Positions 9,203 through 21,384 of a stretch of 64,000 nucleotides of DNA are shown one piece after another. The stretch is from contig NC_092405.1 in NCBI RefSeq assembly GCF_009017415.1, positions 682,001 through 746,000 of the forward strand, in the 5' to 3' direction. The position numbers and the translations under genes were made by a program. Each line of letters opens with the position of its first letter. The first letter of the stretch is position 1. The notes beneath the pieces are model-generated. The model searched no databases. It was not told the origin of the DNA and saw only the letters and a program-made list of their open reading frames with translations. The DNA comes from Aspergillus flavus (taxonomy: Eukaryota > Ascomycota > Eurotiomycetes > Eurotiales > Aspergillaceae).

Positions 9203-12090
9203 GATTGCAAAGCTGGGGATATCGGAATGAAGAAAATTCGTAGTCAATTAGGTCGAATCGAAATGAGATGCAAAGTGCGCTGATCGATCACTATCTGCCG
9301 CAGGATCGAAGCAAGCAGAGGACTAAAAATCGGTATCGCAAAAGACAAGGGAGCGGACGCTTTCTGCAAGATGTTCTATGGAACGAAGGACACGGTCAGA
9401 ATGAAAGAGAGACGATTGCCCAAAGAAGAAAGGTACTAAAAACAGAACGAAAGACAGACTGGCGGATGTTCTATGACATTGGAGACGCTGGCCGGGGAAG
9501 AAAAGGACAAACCTTTTTAACACAACAGTGGGAGGCAGGACGATGATATATACGGAAATTCTTCGAAAGAAAGAACTTTGCCAGCCAGCTGAATGAATTA
9601 ACGGTTTTGCCCGTGCAAAATGCAGACTTAACCCGATCAGCACATTCTGTGGCATGAAGCCAACAGTGACAGCCTTATGTTCCTTTCGTACCGCGTTATG
9701 TGACACATTCCTTTGGCAGTTATCCCCTCGCAGCAGAAAAAAGTGGGTATCTCTCAGGGCTCAGGGTGACCTGGCCGAATGAGATAGCGTGAATGATTTT
9801 CCCTTTTTTTTGAATATTAAGATTATTACTATTATTTTCTTTTTTTGGTCCTCACCCCCCTTCTTGCCTCGTTCAAACGTTCAATACAGTAACATGCATG
9901 CAAGAAATGCTGGCGCAACACTTGCCTGAGGCGATAATCTAGACTGAGTTGGGCAATAGCCTATCGACGACAGCGCATACATAGCAAGGCGTCTAAAGAT
10001 CGTAATCCAAGTCTCCTATCTAGCATATGCATTGGTGGACAGTCCACATCGATTCCTCCAGCAACCTGTAACTACGGCAGCGCCTAAGCTGTACGATGAG
10101 ATTTTTTTTTTATTTTTTTCTTTTTCGGTTCCATGCATGTTCCCATGAAACTTTACTGAGTTGTCCTCAGGGTCCAGAATAATCTCGGGAGGCGGCAGTG
10201 CACCAGTAAAGACTTAACTCTTGGGGCGCGCGCGTAATCGCTTACTATCAGACATTCCACCAGAAAGACTGATCAATCCAATCAATAGTTCCCATTGTTT
10301 ACCGACCTCCATATCACAGATCGCGACATAATAGAATTTAACCCAAAAAATAAACAGACCTGATATCCCCAAATCCACTTGAGCAAATGAAATCGAAACA
10401 CTAATCAAAAAAATGGCGATTGAATCCATGGAACATTCCACAGGTGTATGCGGAGTACAGTGCAATTACAGCCATCTTCATGGAATTCAATCAAAGATCG
10501 AATGGAACCACCCAAGTCACATTTCAAACACGACCAGCCAGCGGTCTTAATAAAAGGAACTAAAGAAAAAAGAAAAAAATAAGGGAAACGGGAAACGGAA
10601 TAGACAGTACCGTAGCACTCCGAGACTCTCGAGTCCAGTCCTCCATTCCCCAATTAAACACAGTAATCTTGCATTCCACGGCCCCCAAATCCAAGCAATA
10701 GACGACCTCACGCCCGGAATCTCTTGCTCCCTTGCGTCGGGAAACACTTAACTGACTTCACGCATTCCCAGTGGCTCAATAATACGCGCAAGAAAAGAAC
10801 GACGTAGTTGTTGTGTCCCTCCCTTTCGTCACCATCGCTCCTGGTCCCGTTTGCCTCTCTTTCTTTCCTTTCGAAACCACTCCTCCCCCTATTCCACCCC
10901 GTACGGAACATTCGTGGAAAGAAAGACAAGAAAGGGGAGAGGAGAATAAGATGGGGCATTGAAATGGGGATTTTGGGGGGAACGGACGGGAGATCAGTGG
11001 ATCAGTCACCGCATCCTGTAGTACCCACTCTTACTTTCACTTTCTCTCCCTTTTGCCCCATTTGCGCCCCGTTTAGGGAAAGAAAAAGGGCAAAACTTAA
11101 GATATAGGCTAGGCGAGGGTTAGGTATGTTAGGGCCCTGGAATGACTAGTCGAAATCTGATTTAATGGCGGTGTGAGATCAGCTGAGTGTTACCTATTAC
11201 GGGGAGTGTGGTTTCTGTGGATTCAGATGCCTGGGATCTAGATATAACCGTACCTATCTGCCTAGTTACTCCGTAGATAAGAATACGTAGAAAGAGGGAG
11301 CTGGGTGAGAGCGAATAAGTGAGCGAATGGTATGATGCTCGAGTCAGTATCATGTTATCTACGATTCACAACCGCGGCGGGTATGTCTGGCTGCGCTGAA
11401 CTGACCAACCTACTGCGTGTACGTATGTACTATGTACGCCGTAGATCGTCGATACATGCCGGCCGAAAACCTACGATGGAGATCGGAGAGCCCGTCCCTT
11501 TACTAAAGCGCGCCATGATGTCGTGATCTTCCGGTCCGGCCGATGGTGTCGCTGTTCGTATGACTTTGTTAATCCTCTTAAAAGTGATTTCATGAGATGG
11601 GCGTTTATGGGTCCCCCCCCCCCCGATGGAACATACGCTTGTTTCTTTGAGGGCTTTTTGTATTTTACCCCGGGGCGTCTGTGCTAGGGGGACAGACTGC
11701 GTAATCGGGTCTCCATACGTTATTTGCTTTCTTTAGTAATGGCATATGTGTTATGTACATACGGAGTATTCTGAGGTTTTTCAGGGGATCTGGGAGCTGC
11801 GGTATCTTGATTATGGTGCATATGTGGCCTACATGCGGAGGCGTCGAGAATAGATACTAATGCAGGCGGAAGCAGGCCAAGCGTCGATCTAGAACGGTCT
11901 TGTTGGTCAATTGTGAGATCAGATCTGCCATAGGTGGTAAAAGATGTGGAAGGCTGTGTTAAACTACCGGTTGGGTCGGAGTAACTGGATAAGGGTATTT
12001 TAACTGGGAAGAATAAATATTCGAAAACGGGAGTGAAGATGTAAAAAAAAAAAAAAAAACAAAAAGAAAAGAAAAATACAAAAAGATATG
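9203..12090. other. 2.9-kb gene-poor region
   Basis: No exon with recognisable protein features. The stretch holds several pyrimidine/purine-rich tracts (9788-9860, 10100-10130, 10560-10600), a run of 12 C at 11613-11624, and purine-rich sequence around 10916-10990. Short ORFs here overlap on both strands and lack motifs. It could contain the promoter of the 9202 minus gene and noncoding transcripts. I see nothing I can name. Confidence 0.5.
12043..12090 (-). terminator. RNA polymerase III terminator tracts for the tRNA
   Basis: On the minus strand, immediately 3' of the tRNA, several T runs follow (complement of A-rich 12060-12090), ending in a 17-T tract at 12059-12043. Runs of four or more T terminate RNA polymerase III, so this fits the tRNA orientation. 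Confidence 0.7.
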
Positions 12091-12195
12091 TGCCTCCAAC
12101 GAGAATCGAACTCGTGCTTGCGGATTGCAACTCCTTTGGATAGGAATTGTCATATTGCTATGAGACCGCCGTACTAACCACTATACTATGGTGGC
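12091..12195 (-). tRNA. Intron-containing tRNA, probably elongator tRNA-Met (CAT)
   Basis: Read on the minus strand, 12195-12159 and 12125-12091 fold as a 72-nt tRNA with a 33-nt intron (12158-12126) one base 3' of the anticodon. Box A (TAGTATAGTGG) and box B (AGTTCGATTCT) are present. The T stem ACGAG/CTCGT is perfect, the D stem pairs GTAT/GTAC, and the anticodon loop after splicing is CTCATAA, giving anticodon CAT. The anticodon stem GCGGT/TCCGC has a T-T apposition at 31-39, which I recall also occurring in yeast elongator tRNA-Met. The acceptor stem GCCACCA/TGGAGGC has one A-A mismatch (4-69). That could mean a divergent or decaying copy, or a sequencing difference. Anticodon identity is less certain than the tRNA call. 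Confidence 0.75.
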
Positions 12196-12686
12196 CAGCT
12201 GTTGATGTAATACTTAATCTAAGCATTATAAGGATATTCATTAAGTAGATCTTGATTCTCCCTAGGCTGTTTGTCAACAAATTGTATGAAACTTAAACAT
12301 ATAGTCATGATATATGAATTGTTAAGTGATATTTATATGTGACGATTATTGTCTAGAGTTGCTCATATTGTTATGATTGGCGTTATGCGTTTTAATATTC
12401 TTCCCTGCAGAAATATATTTCTTGGTATATGCTGGACCTTGGATCGATCGGCCATGATATTTATCATTTTCTGAATAACTTGAATGTATGGGTACCCACG
12501 ACAGCAGGACAAATAGCTGTTTGTCTACAGATCATAGCTATTCGAAAGAGGGAACGAACAATGAGTTTTGTTTTCCAGGGGCCTGCCCCTGAGCAATCAT
12601 ACCTTAGTTCGGGTTGACCATTGAGTCTATCTTACTATAAACGATCATTGACTTTCGTAAATCATGGCAACTAAAAGTGACCCACT
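12196..12686. other. AT-rich intergenic region
   Basis: About 490 bases upstream of the tRNA and downstream of the aldehyde dehydrogenase gene. Notably AT-rich, with no gene seen. Confidence 0.5.
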
Positions 12687-14243
12687 TTATTTAGGGTAAG
12701 CCTTGATGTGGTGGCTCTTGAGCTTGACAAATTGCTCAAATCCAAATCTGCTCAGAGTTACGCCCCGTCCCGAATTCTTCCAGCCGGTCCATGCGAGATC
12801 CTGAAACAGTCAGCATCGTCCTAGGTCCACCATGGCAATCAAATCTCGGTCCATATTAGAACTTACCGGACTAGGATAGTCAGATCGGTTAATGAAGACA
12901 GTTCCCGCCTCCACCTGCTCGACTAGTTCCTCAGCCTTAGCCACATCCTTGGTCCAGACACTGGCAGTCAGTCCAAACTCGCTGCTGTTCATCAGCTTAA
13001 TAGCTTCCTCATCGCTGTCAACCTTCATAACAGGGATGACAGGACCAAAGGTCTCCTCTGTCATGACAATCATGTCATGGTTCACGCCCGTCAGAAGCGT
13101 AGGTTTGACGTAGTTGCCCTCCGCAGGAGGGTTTTCAAATGTCTCATTCGCTGGAGTTTCATCCTTGGCACCCTTCTGGATCGCATCGGCTACATGGGCC
13201 TGAATCGTGTCCTTCGCTCGCTTTGAAATAACAGGTCCGATCTGTGTTTGCTTGTCAAACGGATCTCCGACACGATACTTGCTTAGGACCTTCTTGACTT
13301 CCTCAACGAAGGTATTGTAGATGTTCTTGTGAACGTAGACCCGCTCAATCGCACAGCAGCTCTGTCCACTGTTGAAAATAGCTCCGTCGACGACCTCCTC
13401 CGCGGCCCACGCTGCATCCACATCGTCCCGAACATAAGCTGGGTCTTTGCCACCGAGCTCCAGCCCAACATTGACGATGCGGTCTGACGCGGCCTTCTGC
13501 ACAGCCAAGCCACCAGCCACCGAGCCTGTGAAACAGACGTGGTTGACTAAAGGTGACCGGACGATAGTCTCAAGTAGTGTAGGGGATCCACAGTGGAAAT
13601 ATTGGATGACGTTCTGAGGCAGTCCTGCCTCGGCGAAGGCAGCGGCAAATTGCTCTACTATGGTCGGAGTTTGCGGGGAGGGTTTCAAAATGACAGCATT
13701 TCCGGCAAGAATAGCAGGGATCAAACTGTTGACAAGGATCAAATAGGGGTACTATTCCGTGGCAAGTAAATGGTTAGTATATTCTTCCTGCGAGTAGTTC
13801 AAGCCAAAGTATAAGCGGCAACGTACGTTCCAGGCAAATATGATAAACGCCACACCAACAGGCTTCCGCTTGATATAGCGCCTGAAGCCCTTCTCCTCTT
13901 CACCTGGGACAACGCCCTCTTCGCCTAGGACCGAGTCACTGATCTTGGTCAGGTAGCGACTGCGCTTGATAGCTGTCAATACCTCCACACCGGTATATGC
14001 GATCGGACGACCCATCTGCTCGGTCAGCTCGCGCGCAAGCTCATCTTTCTTCTTCTCAAGAATGTCCAATGCACGTGTTACAATTTCTTGACGCTGTTTG
14101 AGAGTGGTCGACCGGGAGAATGACCGGAAAGCCTCTTGTGCAACCTCCGGGATTCGCTGTAGGTCCTCGGAGGTGACGCCCGTTCGAGTGACAACTGGCT
14201 GATTCGTGGAGGGCGAGATGGTGGTGATGGTTTCGAGAGACAT
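12687..14243 (-). CDS. NAD(P)-dependent aldehyde dehydrogenase
   Basis: Three exons (14243-13827, 13751-12867, 12800-12687) give 471 residues, normal for the ALDH superfamily. Introns are GTACGT..AATAG and GTAAGT..TTTCAG. Landmarks: FIIFAWN-YPYLILVNSLIPAILAGNAVILKPS (cofactor fold; the first junction restores the AWNYP core), FTGS, LELGGKDP with general-base Glu near 237, GQSCCAIERV with catalytic Cys near 271, and EETFGPV. The 34-residue Glu-Cys spacing is typical of the family. It oxidises an aldehyde to the acid, probably in the cytosol since no targeting signal is visible. Substrate cannot be told from sequence; the non-consensus AWNYP in place of PWNFP sets it apart from classical AldA. 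It lies 327 bases downstream of egtA on the same strand, but nothing links it to ergothioneine synthesis. Confidence 0.92.
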
Positions 14244-14570
14244 ATTGAAGCTGCTCGTTTACAATCTCTAGATCAAAGCGAAGCAATGAACCTTAGTTTG
14301 GGTAATTGTCCCGGGCATGTATAAAGACAGCTTGATAAGTTGGAGGGGTATCTTCGTCACGTTATCGGTTGGAGCTTCCCCGCTGTGGCGGCACCACTAT
14401 ACTATGCCTTAAACAGTAATCTACTATGAGGTCCACACTCCACCTACTCCCTTGATAAAGTGTACTTGGAAGGAAAGACAGATTAGGCGTAGAGCAAAGG
14501 TATACCATTAACATGGTTAGAGATCTAGATAAGCAAGCATGAAATCTATGCCTAAAACCCCCACACGCCT
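14244..14570. other. Intergenic region, egtA 3' end to ALDH promoter
   Basis: 327 bases between two minus-strand genes. No further gene seen. Confidence 0.5.
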
Positions 14571-17487
14571 TCAAAGATCCCGCACTAGGCGTGCTCCTGC
14601 CCAGGTGTAAGGATAGTTGTGCTGGTACCAATTGACGCTAGAGGTGTTGTCAGCATCTTATAGTGCCCCGGGTTCTATACCGGTAAACTTACAAAGTGGT
14701 ACGCCCAGCAACGCGGGGATGAGTAGCCCAAGAACCACCCAGGATGATGTTATGTTTACCGTCGAAGAAATCGGCTGTGCGGAATTAGTATGTAATGAGA
14801 GGGTACCCGATAACGGGGCTGGTACTTACAGGTGTATCCCGGGTAGATCTCCATGGCTTTAAAGCCATCGTGTGGCGCTAATGGCGTGCTAGTCCACTCC
14901 CATGCGCCTCCCAGTTCACCCTGACCGGCGAGTCGATCGCCGTTCTGGATAACTGGGGTGGGGTGCCAGTGCTTGAACCCGACGTTGAGACCGTCCAGAT
15001 CAAGGAACACTGGCAAGGCGTCCCGGGAAGGATATTGTACAGGCTGGTGGTCCGGCGTACGAGGTTTGTCTGGGTTGATCTTCGAGTAGCTATTTCCATT
15101 CATCCCGTTCAGATAGCCGTTCACACTGAAAGCCGTTAGCTCAGCTCAATCCCCGGAATGTGGCGTTATAATGAGGCTGCACTAACCTATGGCCATTGGG
15201 CTCCCCATTATGATTTACGCCACCTCCTTCCTTCAGTAGCGCTGAGTGCAGATAGATACTCCTTGTCTCTTCGAAGGTTGGGATTCTGCAACCCACCCAT
15301 TCGGCATATTCGGCTAATTCATCATATGACGCCATCACAGGCCAGTCCTGAGCAAATTCAAGTGGAACTGGGCCGAAGACAGTACGGACAGCAAAGTTGG
15401 ACATAAAGTCCTGCGTAGCCCCGACACTGCTTCCGTTGACGGCCATAGGTATGGGGTAGTTTTCATCCGAATGGGTCAGGACCCATGATGCTGGCCTTCT
15501 GCGCGACTGATTCGCTTGCAAGTACTTGGCGTACTCACCATTGGTGATGGGCCTGCCCTGCGCCTCAAATGCTGGAACCGTCACTGTTCTCGCAGGTTTC
15601 TCATTGTCCCACCCATAGGTCGTTGGGGGTACGTCGTTGGTATCAGCACCATCAAGGCCAATAGTAAGTGTCTGTTCAGGAACGGAGAACCACTCATTTG
15701 TTTTCATGCTTCTCCGAGCGTCTTGGTACAGTTTTTTGAAGTCCGGCCGTTCAGTGGCGGGCGGGGGAAGTATCCTTTCGCTCTGGATCAACATGTACAG
15801 GAATGTCTCGAGGTGCATCACTTCGTGCTCAAATCCAATCCAAAGCGCCTCACCCAGGATTCTGTTTTCTGCAAGGCCCTCGATCTGGTAGATGGATCTA
15901 ACTCTGCTTCTGACTCGCTCTTGGTAGTCTAGAATGTCATCAAGAGCTGGCCACTCGTCTGGGATCTCGCTATGGGAGTGGCACTTCTGGGGGTCATCTA
16001 CATCAGGATCAATCCCACGTTCGAAAATTAGTTTATAAGACTTTGGCTCTGTCAGTTTTCCGCGCAGGGCTCGGGTCAGATGGATGTCTGTTTGCATAAT
16101 TAGCATCAAGTTATGTGTTGGGAATAGTAAGCCATGTAGACTAACCCAAGAATGTAGGAATGTGCCCCAGATAGAAGATTAAAGAGTTCCGTAGCTTGAT
16201 CGGCTTTGACAGAAGCTCCTCGCGAGGGACCATAGCCTTTGTAGCATTATCCCATGCTGTCCACAGGGACTGCCATTCTTCAAAGCTGGGTATAGGATGA
16301 GCTGCATATTGAGAGGGAGACGTGGGGAGGTTGAGGGCAGCGGATGTCAGAAGATGGAGATCTATTTTGCGAAAAGCCAGAGTTAGCATACACGTCTACT
16401 GAAATGAGGCAGCCATTTGCTACTCACGGTAATCGTCAGACCCATTGCCCACTTCCGTAGACTGGAGTAACTTGGCATCACGCCACAGTTGATCGCGTTC
16501 CTCTGGTCCGTACTTGTACGCCTCTTCAAAGAAGAGTTTCTCCCCCTTCTTAAGAAGGACCCCGTTGATAATGACGTCCCTCCTGGGTGAGTAGGCTGCC
16601 CAGTGTCGTCCCTCCACGGCATCGTAGTCAGTCACTACTTCCCACTCATCAGGTTTGAAGGCTTCGTATCCAAGAACAACATTTGCATGCACTAGTCCGT
16701 TCTCATAGAACTGCCGTGTAACACCTTCTGAATCATTGTATGCCCTGTATACTTTGCCCGGGTCCTTGCAGCCATCCAGACCAATGATCATCATATCGGA
16801 TGGACCAAGAAGGCTAGCATACTGCGAGAGAAACTTTGCTGCGCCAGGACGGTCAAAGTTCCCTAAAGAGGAACCCATAGACATGATCACCGTGGGCCGC
16901 TTCCTGTTTTCAGGGCTGTTAAGCCAAGTGACGGCATCGTCGTAGGTTCCATGGAGACCATGGAGGCCAACGTGTGTGTAATCATCAATGGACACCTCTG
17001 CGAATGTGCGCTGCAGTTCTGATAGAGACAGGTCAAGGGCATAATAATCCACGCGCTTTCCCACGCGCTCAAACTCCCGTAGCAGAATCTCAATTTTCCG
17101 AAGATTCCTAAAAGGCGGTTAAAACCGGAGAACGGTAATGATACGCTACGCAGCCTGAAAGGTTACGATTTGATTTGGAAGGATGACGCACCCGCTACCT
17201 AATTCAAGCAGTTGCGCATTGTCTGGAATCCGTTCAACTATCCTCCTGGAATTTGTCTCCAAGACCTCGATTTCCGCATTTGTTAGATAATACTCCTTCA
17301 CATAGGTGATTTTCTCAAAAAGCTTGAGGCCATTGGCATCGTAAAGAAGCATCGTTGGCATTGACTTCCTAACGCCAGCGGGAGGACTAATACCCTTATG
17401 GATCTCATTTACGAGGGAGAACTCCACGTCATTCTGAAAGATGTTGACAATGTCAACGGTCTTAGGAGAGAGAGCCAACGGTGACAT
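14571..17487 (-). CDS. egtA: Ergothioneine biosynthesis protein Egt1/EgtA
   Basis: Seven exons (17487-17192, 17107-16428, 16361-16146, 16087-15187, 15125-14830, 14774-14693, 14637-14571) give 845 residues, typical for fungal Egt1. Every junction preserves frame. Residues 1-330 are an EgtD-like methyltransferase (LLELGSGNL motif I, GSSLGNF, GLDGCKDP) that trimethylates histidine to hercynine. A DinB-like domain follows, with the iron-binding HX3HXE motif at His485/His489/Glu491 (FEHEVMHLETF). The C-terminal FGE-sulfatase-like domain contains GLDG, VPAFEAQGRPITNGEYAKYL, GGAWEWTSTPL and ILGGSWATHPR, and the product ends ARLVRDL. Together they make the non-heme iron sulfoxide synthase that couples hercynine to cysteine. 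The final C-S lyase step (Egt2) is not in this window. Upstream in-frame residues exist before the chosen ATG, but MSPLALSPKTVDIVN is the usual kind of start. Confidence 0.96.
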
Positions 17488-19546
17488 TTTGACTTGACGG
17501 CGCAGAAACCACAAACCTGCAAGAAACACAAAGAAATTCCAGGAAATACTGCAAGTTTAATAAAGTATCTTGACCGTGGGGTTTATAGTAGGCGGACCGG
17601 GTTGTTTATATGGTAGGCAAAGATAAAGAATATACTCTGGGAGGGCAGATCAATGAGGGGTAAATGAGGAGTTGCAGATAGTATCCTGCAGATGGTATGA
17701 CACACATAAGAATCAATAGGAAATACAGAAAAAGGAAGAATAATTGAGCCTCGTATGCCAAAACAGGTTTGTTTGGAATGCAGCGGAGGAGAGAGGGAAC
17801 TTCATAAAGCATGGGTGCTGTCTAGCCCTTGAATTTCCCTGCTCCACGGATTGAGCTGTTCCTGAATAATCCATACTGATTCTGTAATTCCTATTGCAAA
17901 CACCCCACGGACGAGGACTAGTCCAGTTTTGGTTATCAGATTGGACTCAGTGATGGTTGGAAGGTTTGACGGTACGCTCTGACATCAAAGCAGATCGATC
18001 CGATTTGAGATTTGCAAGGGCAATGCAGGTCAGGCCACGGCTAGAATAACACAGGCTATCCTGTAAGGGCGAGAGTTCTGGCCCACTTCCGGAACCGGAC
18101 GCCAACTGCTGCACCAATATGTGTCACGCATGCCATGTTCAGCGAGATTGATATCCAACCATACGAGGAATATCACCCACGGCTGGTGGAGAAATGTGTG
18201 ATGACGTTGTGTTTGCATCGTCGGTTTGCAGCGTTTGTCCCAAGTTTGCAGCGTTTGCAGTGCCCCACTTGTGGGGTCTTTTTTTGGTGGTTGTTCCGGA
18301 GCTGCCAGCGGGATGCGGCGAGGTACTTCCACTACTAAAAGTTACTAATTTCACGGCGTGCTCGAATGCTCCATAGTGAATACGACCCAGCTCCATTCCG
18401 ATACCAATCCCCGAAGAATTCACAAATTCTCAGTGGCTTGTGTATGTGCAATGACCGCCTCTACCCTCCTGAGAGATTTATGCCCAATCATGGACCTACT
18501 CGTAGTCTCAAAGTCGCGCGACAACCGCACGTATGCAAGCTAATCAACTTTCAAGGTTACTACCGATATGGCTCATGGTCGAATTAGGATAATCCCTGAT
18601 ATTGACCATGCATGACACTTATCATCCCAGCCTTACTGCGGACATACCAGTCGCACCGAGGCTTTTTATGTCACAGGTTCCCCTCAGCCACCCCTCCCAG
18701 GGATATGAAGGACTCCGGAGGTCACTTTCTTGGTGTCGACCCCACTGTGTTATTCCAATAAGCAAAATACACATACCGAGTGCCATACAATGCCTTTGTT
18801 GAACAAGACAAGGTCATTGTTAACAGACCTCCTCCGGAGCACTCTGGAATGAGCCATGATTGGCTGTTGTATCTTGATTCACTATGCCACTCTGGGGTCT
18901 TTCTTGTATCTGCCTCATGCCTGAAGCTTAACAGCTTCCTAAGCTATGTCATTCACAGACAACTCTGCGAATTGTGCATGCTCTACCAAGTCTGCCAGCA
19001 ATCTTGAACGGATCTCATGGTCGCTAATATGGATGCGCTCCAGTTTCACCCTAAAAAGGTTTCAATAACCGACGCTTTCTGTGCTGAATTTGCACTCAAG
19101 CTTCGACTGTCATCTCCAGAACTTGACTATGATAGCTATGGACCCAGTGAGGAAGGATGCAATCCCCACCGAGGACCCTCACTGCAAACCCCTATGCTGT
19201 CATCCAAACTGAAGTCCCAGGATGCAACGTCAAATACAACAGACAAGAAGAGGTGTATCTACTTACCCTCAGTATAGACTAGTTCGCAATCTACTGGACA
19301 AGCGTAGCCCTATCCTGCCCCAACTACTCGAACGGATCTGCAACACTGATGTCACGCTCTTACTCTTCAGTTATCTAGGCTGCTATTATAATTTAGCATT
19401 GCTATTCTTTCCATGCTCCATGCATAATATTCTTCATCATGTACGAGAACCACCAATTTGATAGCATCCTTGCATAGCAACATAATCCCATAATCCCATA
19501 ATCACACGATCACACATCACACATCCAATAATACATATCCGACTAG
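17488..19546. other. 2.1-kb intergenic region upstream of egtA
   Basis: The egtA promoter must lie in the lower-coordinate part. A chain of short + strand ORFs between 18602 and 19461 has no motif or splice logic I can support. A tandem direct repeat sits at 18224-18257. Otherwise I see nothing in it. Confidence 0.45.
18224..18257. repeat. Two copies of GTTTGCAGCGTTTG
   Basis: The 14-mer GTTTGCAGCGTTTG occurs at 18224-18237 and again at 18244-18257, separated by 6 bases. It lies in the gap upstream of egtA. Spacing of about two helical turns start to start could suit a dimeric binder, but no regulator is known to me. Confidence 0.7.
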
Positions 19547-20778
19547 TTAAACTGAAGCCGCAATATCGAAAACCGAGACACCCCAAACCCAACCAGCAAC
19601 CCCCATAGCGCCCACACTCATAATAAACGCCATCAAAACATTAACTGCGTTGTTGTCCAACAGATCCCTCCCACTCTCAATCTTCCGACTCTCATGCACG
19701 GTCTCAATACCGCCCTTCTCCCCCTTCCTCTGCTGCACGGACCCAGAAGCAGAAGCAGAAGCACTCGAATACCCCGTAGCACCCCCAGCCCTAGGATGAG
19801 GATGTACAAGCACCTTCTTCCCGCCTTCTCCCTCAACAACCTTCCCCGTCCGCTTATCAACAACACTCGCCTGCAACAAGCCCCCCAAAACACTATCCAG
19901 CACACTCCCCAACGTGCCCCAACCCGTAAACGCAAACGTCCAATAAACCCGATCCACAAGACTCGACTCCGCGCAGAACGGCAAAAGCACAGCGGACGCC
20001 AAAGCGACCGTAAACGCACCGAATACGCCCGCCAAAAGACCCGCGGCTGTTACGCCGCCGTTTGTACCTGGTGGAACGACCCGGAGTGTGGGTGAGGTGA
20101 TCAGGCGGGGCTTGGATTTAGATAGAATGCCCAGTTCGGAGGAAAAGGTGTCGGCTGCTACAGCGGCGTAGTTGCTGTTTTTGTGGTTATCTTCGTTAGC
20201 ATTTACTGGCCTTCCCACGTTCTTGTTTTTGATCTTCATCCTGAATCAAATGAGGAGAGAAAAGAGAGGATGAGTGACATACGCAACAATCCCTACAACC
20301 AACAAATCCGCCGCACTCCGACCATTCTCGAAACATTCCGCCGACGACCCACGCAGAACATAAGTATGGAGGAGGATAAGCACCGTCGCGACGACACTAT
20401 TTGCTAGAACCTGGATGTGGGTTCTTTGGCCCTCGCCGCCTTCCGACCCGGTCGCGGAGAGGGTTAGCTGAGCTTTGATATCGTGTTTAACCTAGATAAC
20501 GACCGGTTGAGTTAGTTACCTGTACACTTGATTTTTAAGAGTTCATGGGCTAGGTCCCGTGCTCAGATCCCGACCCCGCGACGTATACGTACCTTTGTGG
20601 CTTTTGTGCCGCCGAAGTAGAAGACCGCAAGGAGGGCGAAGGGCGCCGACCAGGGGTGAAGGGCGTGGGCAGTTGCTGTTAGAGCTGCTGTTGCGAGGCC
20701 GAGGTGAGTGAGGGATTTGCGGGAGTAAGCGCGGTGGACGAGGCCTATTATTGCTGGGATGGCGATTATTGGTTTCAT
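19547..20778 (-). CDS. DUF92/TMEM19-family integral membrane protein
   Basis: Three exons (20778-20593, 20491-20283, 20174-19547) give 340 residues. Donors are GTACGT and GTATGT; the second intron has a GCTAAC branch and AACAG acceptor. The joined protein reads ...FGGTKATK-VKHDIKAQLT... and ...GIVA-NYAAVAADTFSSELG.... The motif DTFSSELG and the following RVVPPGTNGGVTAAGLLAG are hallmarks of the DUF92/TMEM19 family; plant and cyanobacterial relatives include phytyl-phosphate kinase VTE6. At least five hydrophobic helices are visible: near residues 1-25, 35-55, about 90-110, then GLLAGVFGAFTVALASAVLLPF and the C-terminal NVLMAFIMSVGAMGVAGWVWG. A Ser/Ala-rich loop (SSASASASGS) precedes the last helix. 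Function in fungi is unknown; a lipid kinase role is only family-level inference. Confidence 0.85.
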
Positions 20779-21384
20779 TTTGGTGTATGTGTTTTCAGTT
20801 TTTTGGTGTTGGTGGTGGTGGTGGATGTTAAACTGCAGGGGTTATAGCATGGTCTGTTATGAGTGAATGGTGAAAGGATGAAGGGAAAAAAATTGTATAA
20901 GGCTGAGCTGTTGTCTTTGTTGAAAGGGAACAATAGCCTACAATCAAAGATGATAAGCTGGGCGGAGTTAAAATGAGCTGAGCTCCTGGGTGGGTCGTGG
21001 GTCGGCGTCATCGGCGGATTTCATGTCCGATCCTTTTTCCTTCTAGAATGGCTAGAGTTCTCGCTCTGCGTTTATCTATATACAAGCATCAACAGGCTCA
21101 TATTCGGTCATCTTAAGAGGTTCCGTAGCTGACCCGTATAAATAACGATTGTGGCAGCTACACATGCATACTATCTAACTTCGTTTATGTAGCAGCTGAA
21201 AATCTATTATGCCATCATTGGCAGAACCGCCAAGTCGCCTCTCCCATCTACCGCGAGGCTGAGAAGGTGAGATGAAAAAGATGTGTCCGACGTGAAAAAC
21301 CAAAGACTGGCGCCTCATCGGATCGACAGTTATCTGTCTGTAATAGCCATATTCAAGTCTCCTGATCCGGTACTGGACCAAGAC
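20779..21384. other. Intergenic region
   Basis: About 600 bases between two minus-strand genes. It includes a GGTGGTGGTGGTGG tract near 20810-20826. No gene seen. Confidence 0.5.

Noticed and set aside
9268..9546. 92-codon + ORF and its antisense 127-codon partner
   Set aside because: Charged low-complexity translation from an A/G-rich tract upstream of a minus gene; no support.
12687..17487. Biosynthetic gene cluster around egtA
   Set aside because: No Egt2-type lyase, transporter or regulator next to it; the enzyme is self-contained and the neighbours look independent.
18030..18423. Overlapping ORFs on both strands in the egtA upstream gap
   Set aside because: No recognisable residues; mutually antisense.
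18602..19461. Chain of four short + strand ORFs
   Set aside because: Considered as a decayed or multi-exon gene; no consensus introns join them sensibly and no motif is visible.
19694..20095. 133-codon + ORF
   Set aside because: Antisense to the third exon of the DUF92 gene; Arg/Pro-rich composition is a GC artefact.
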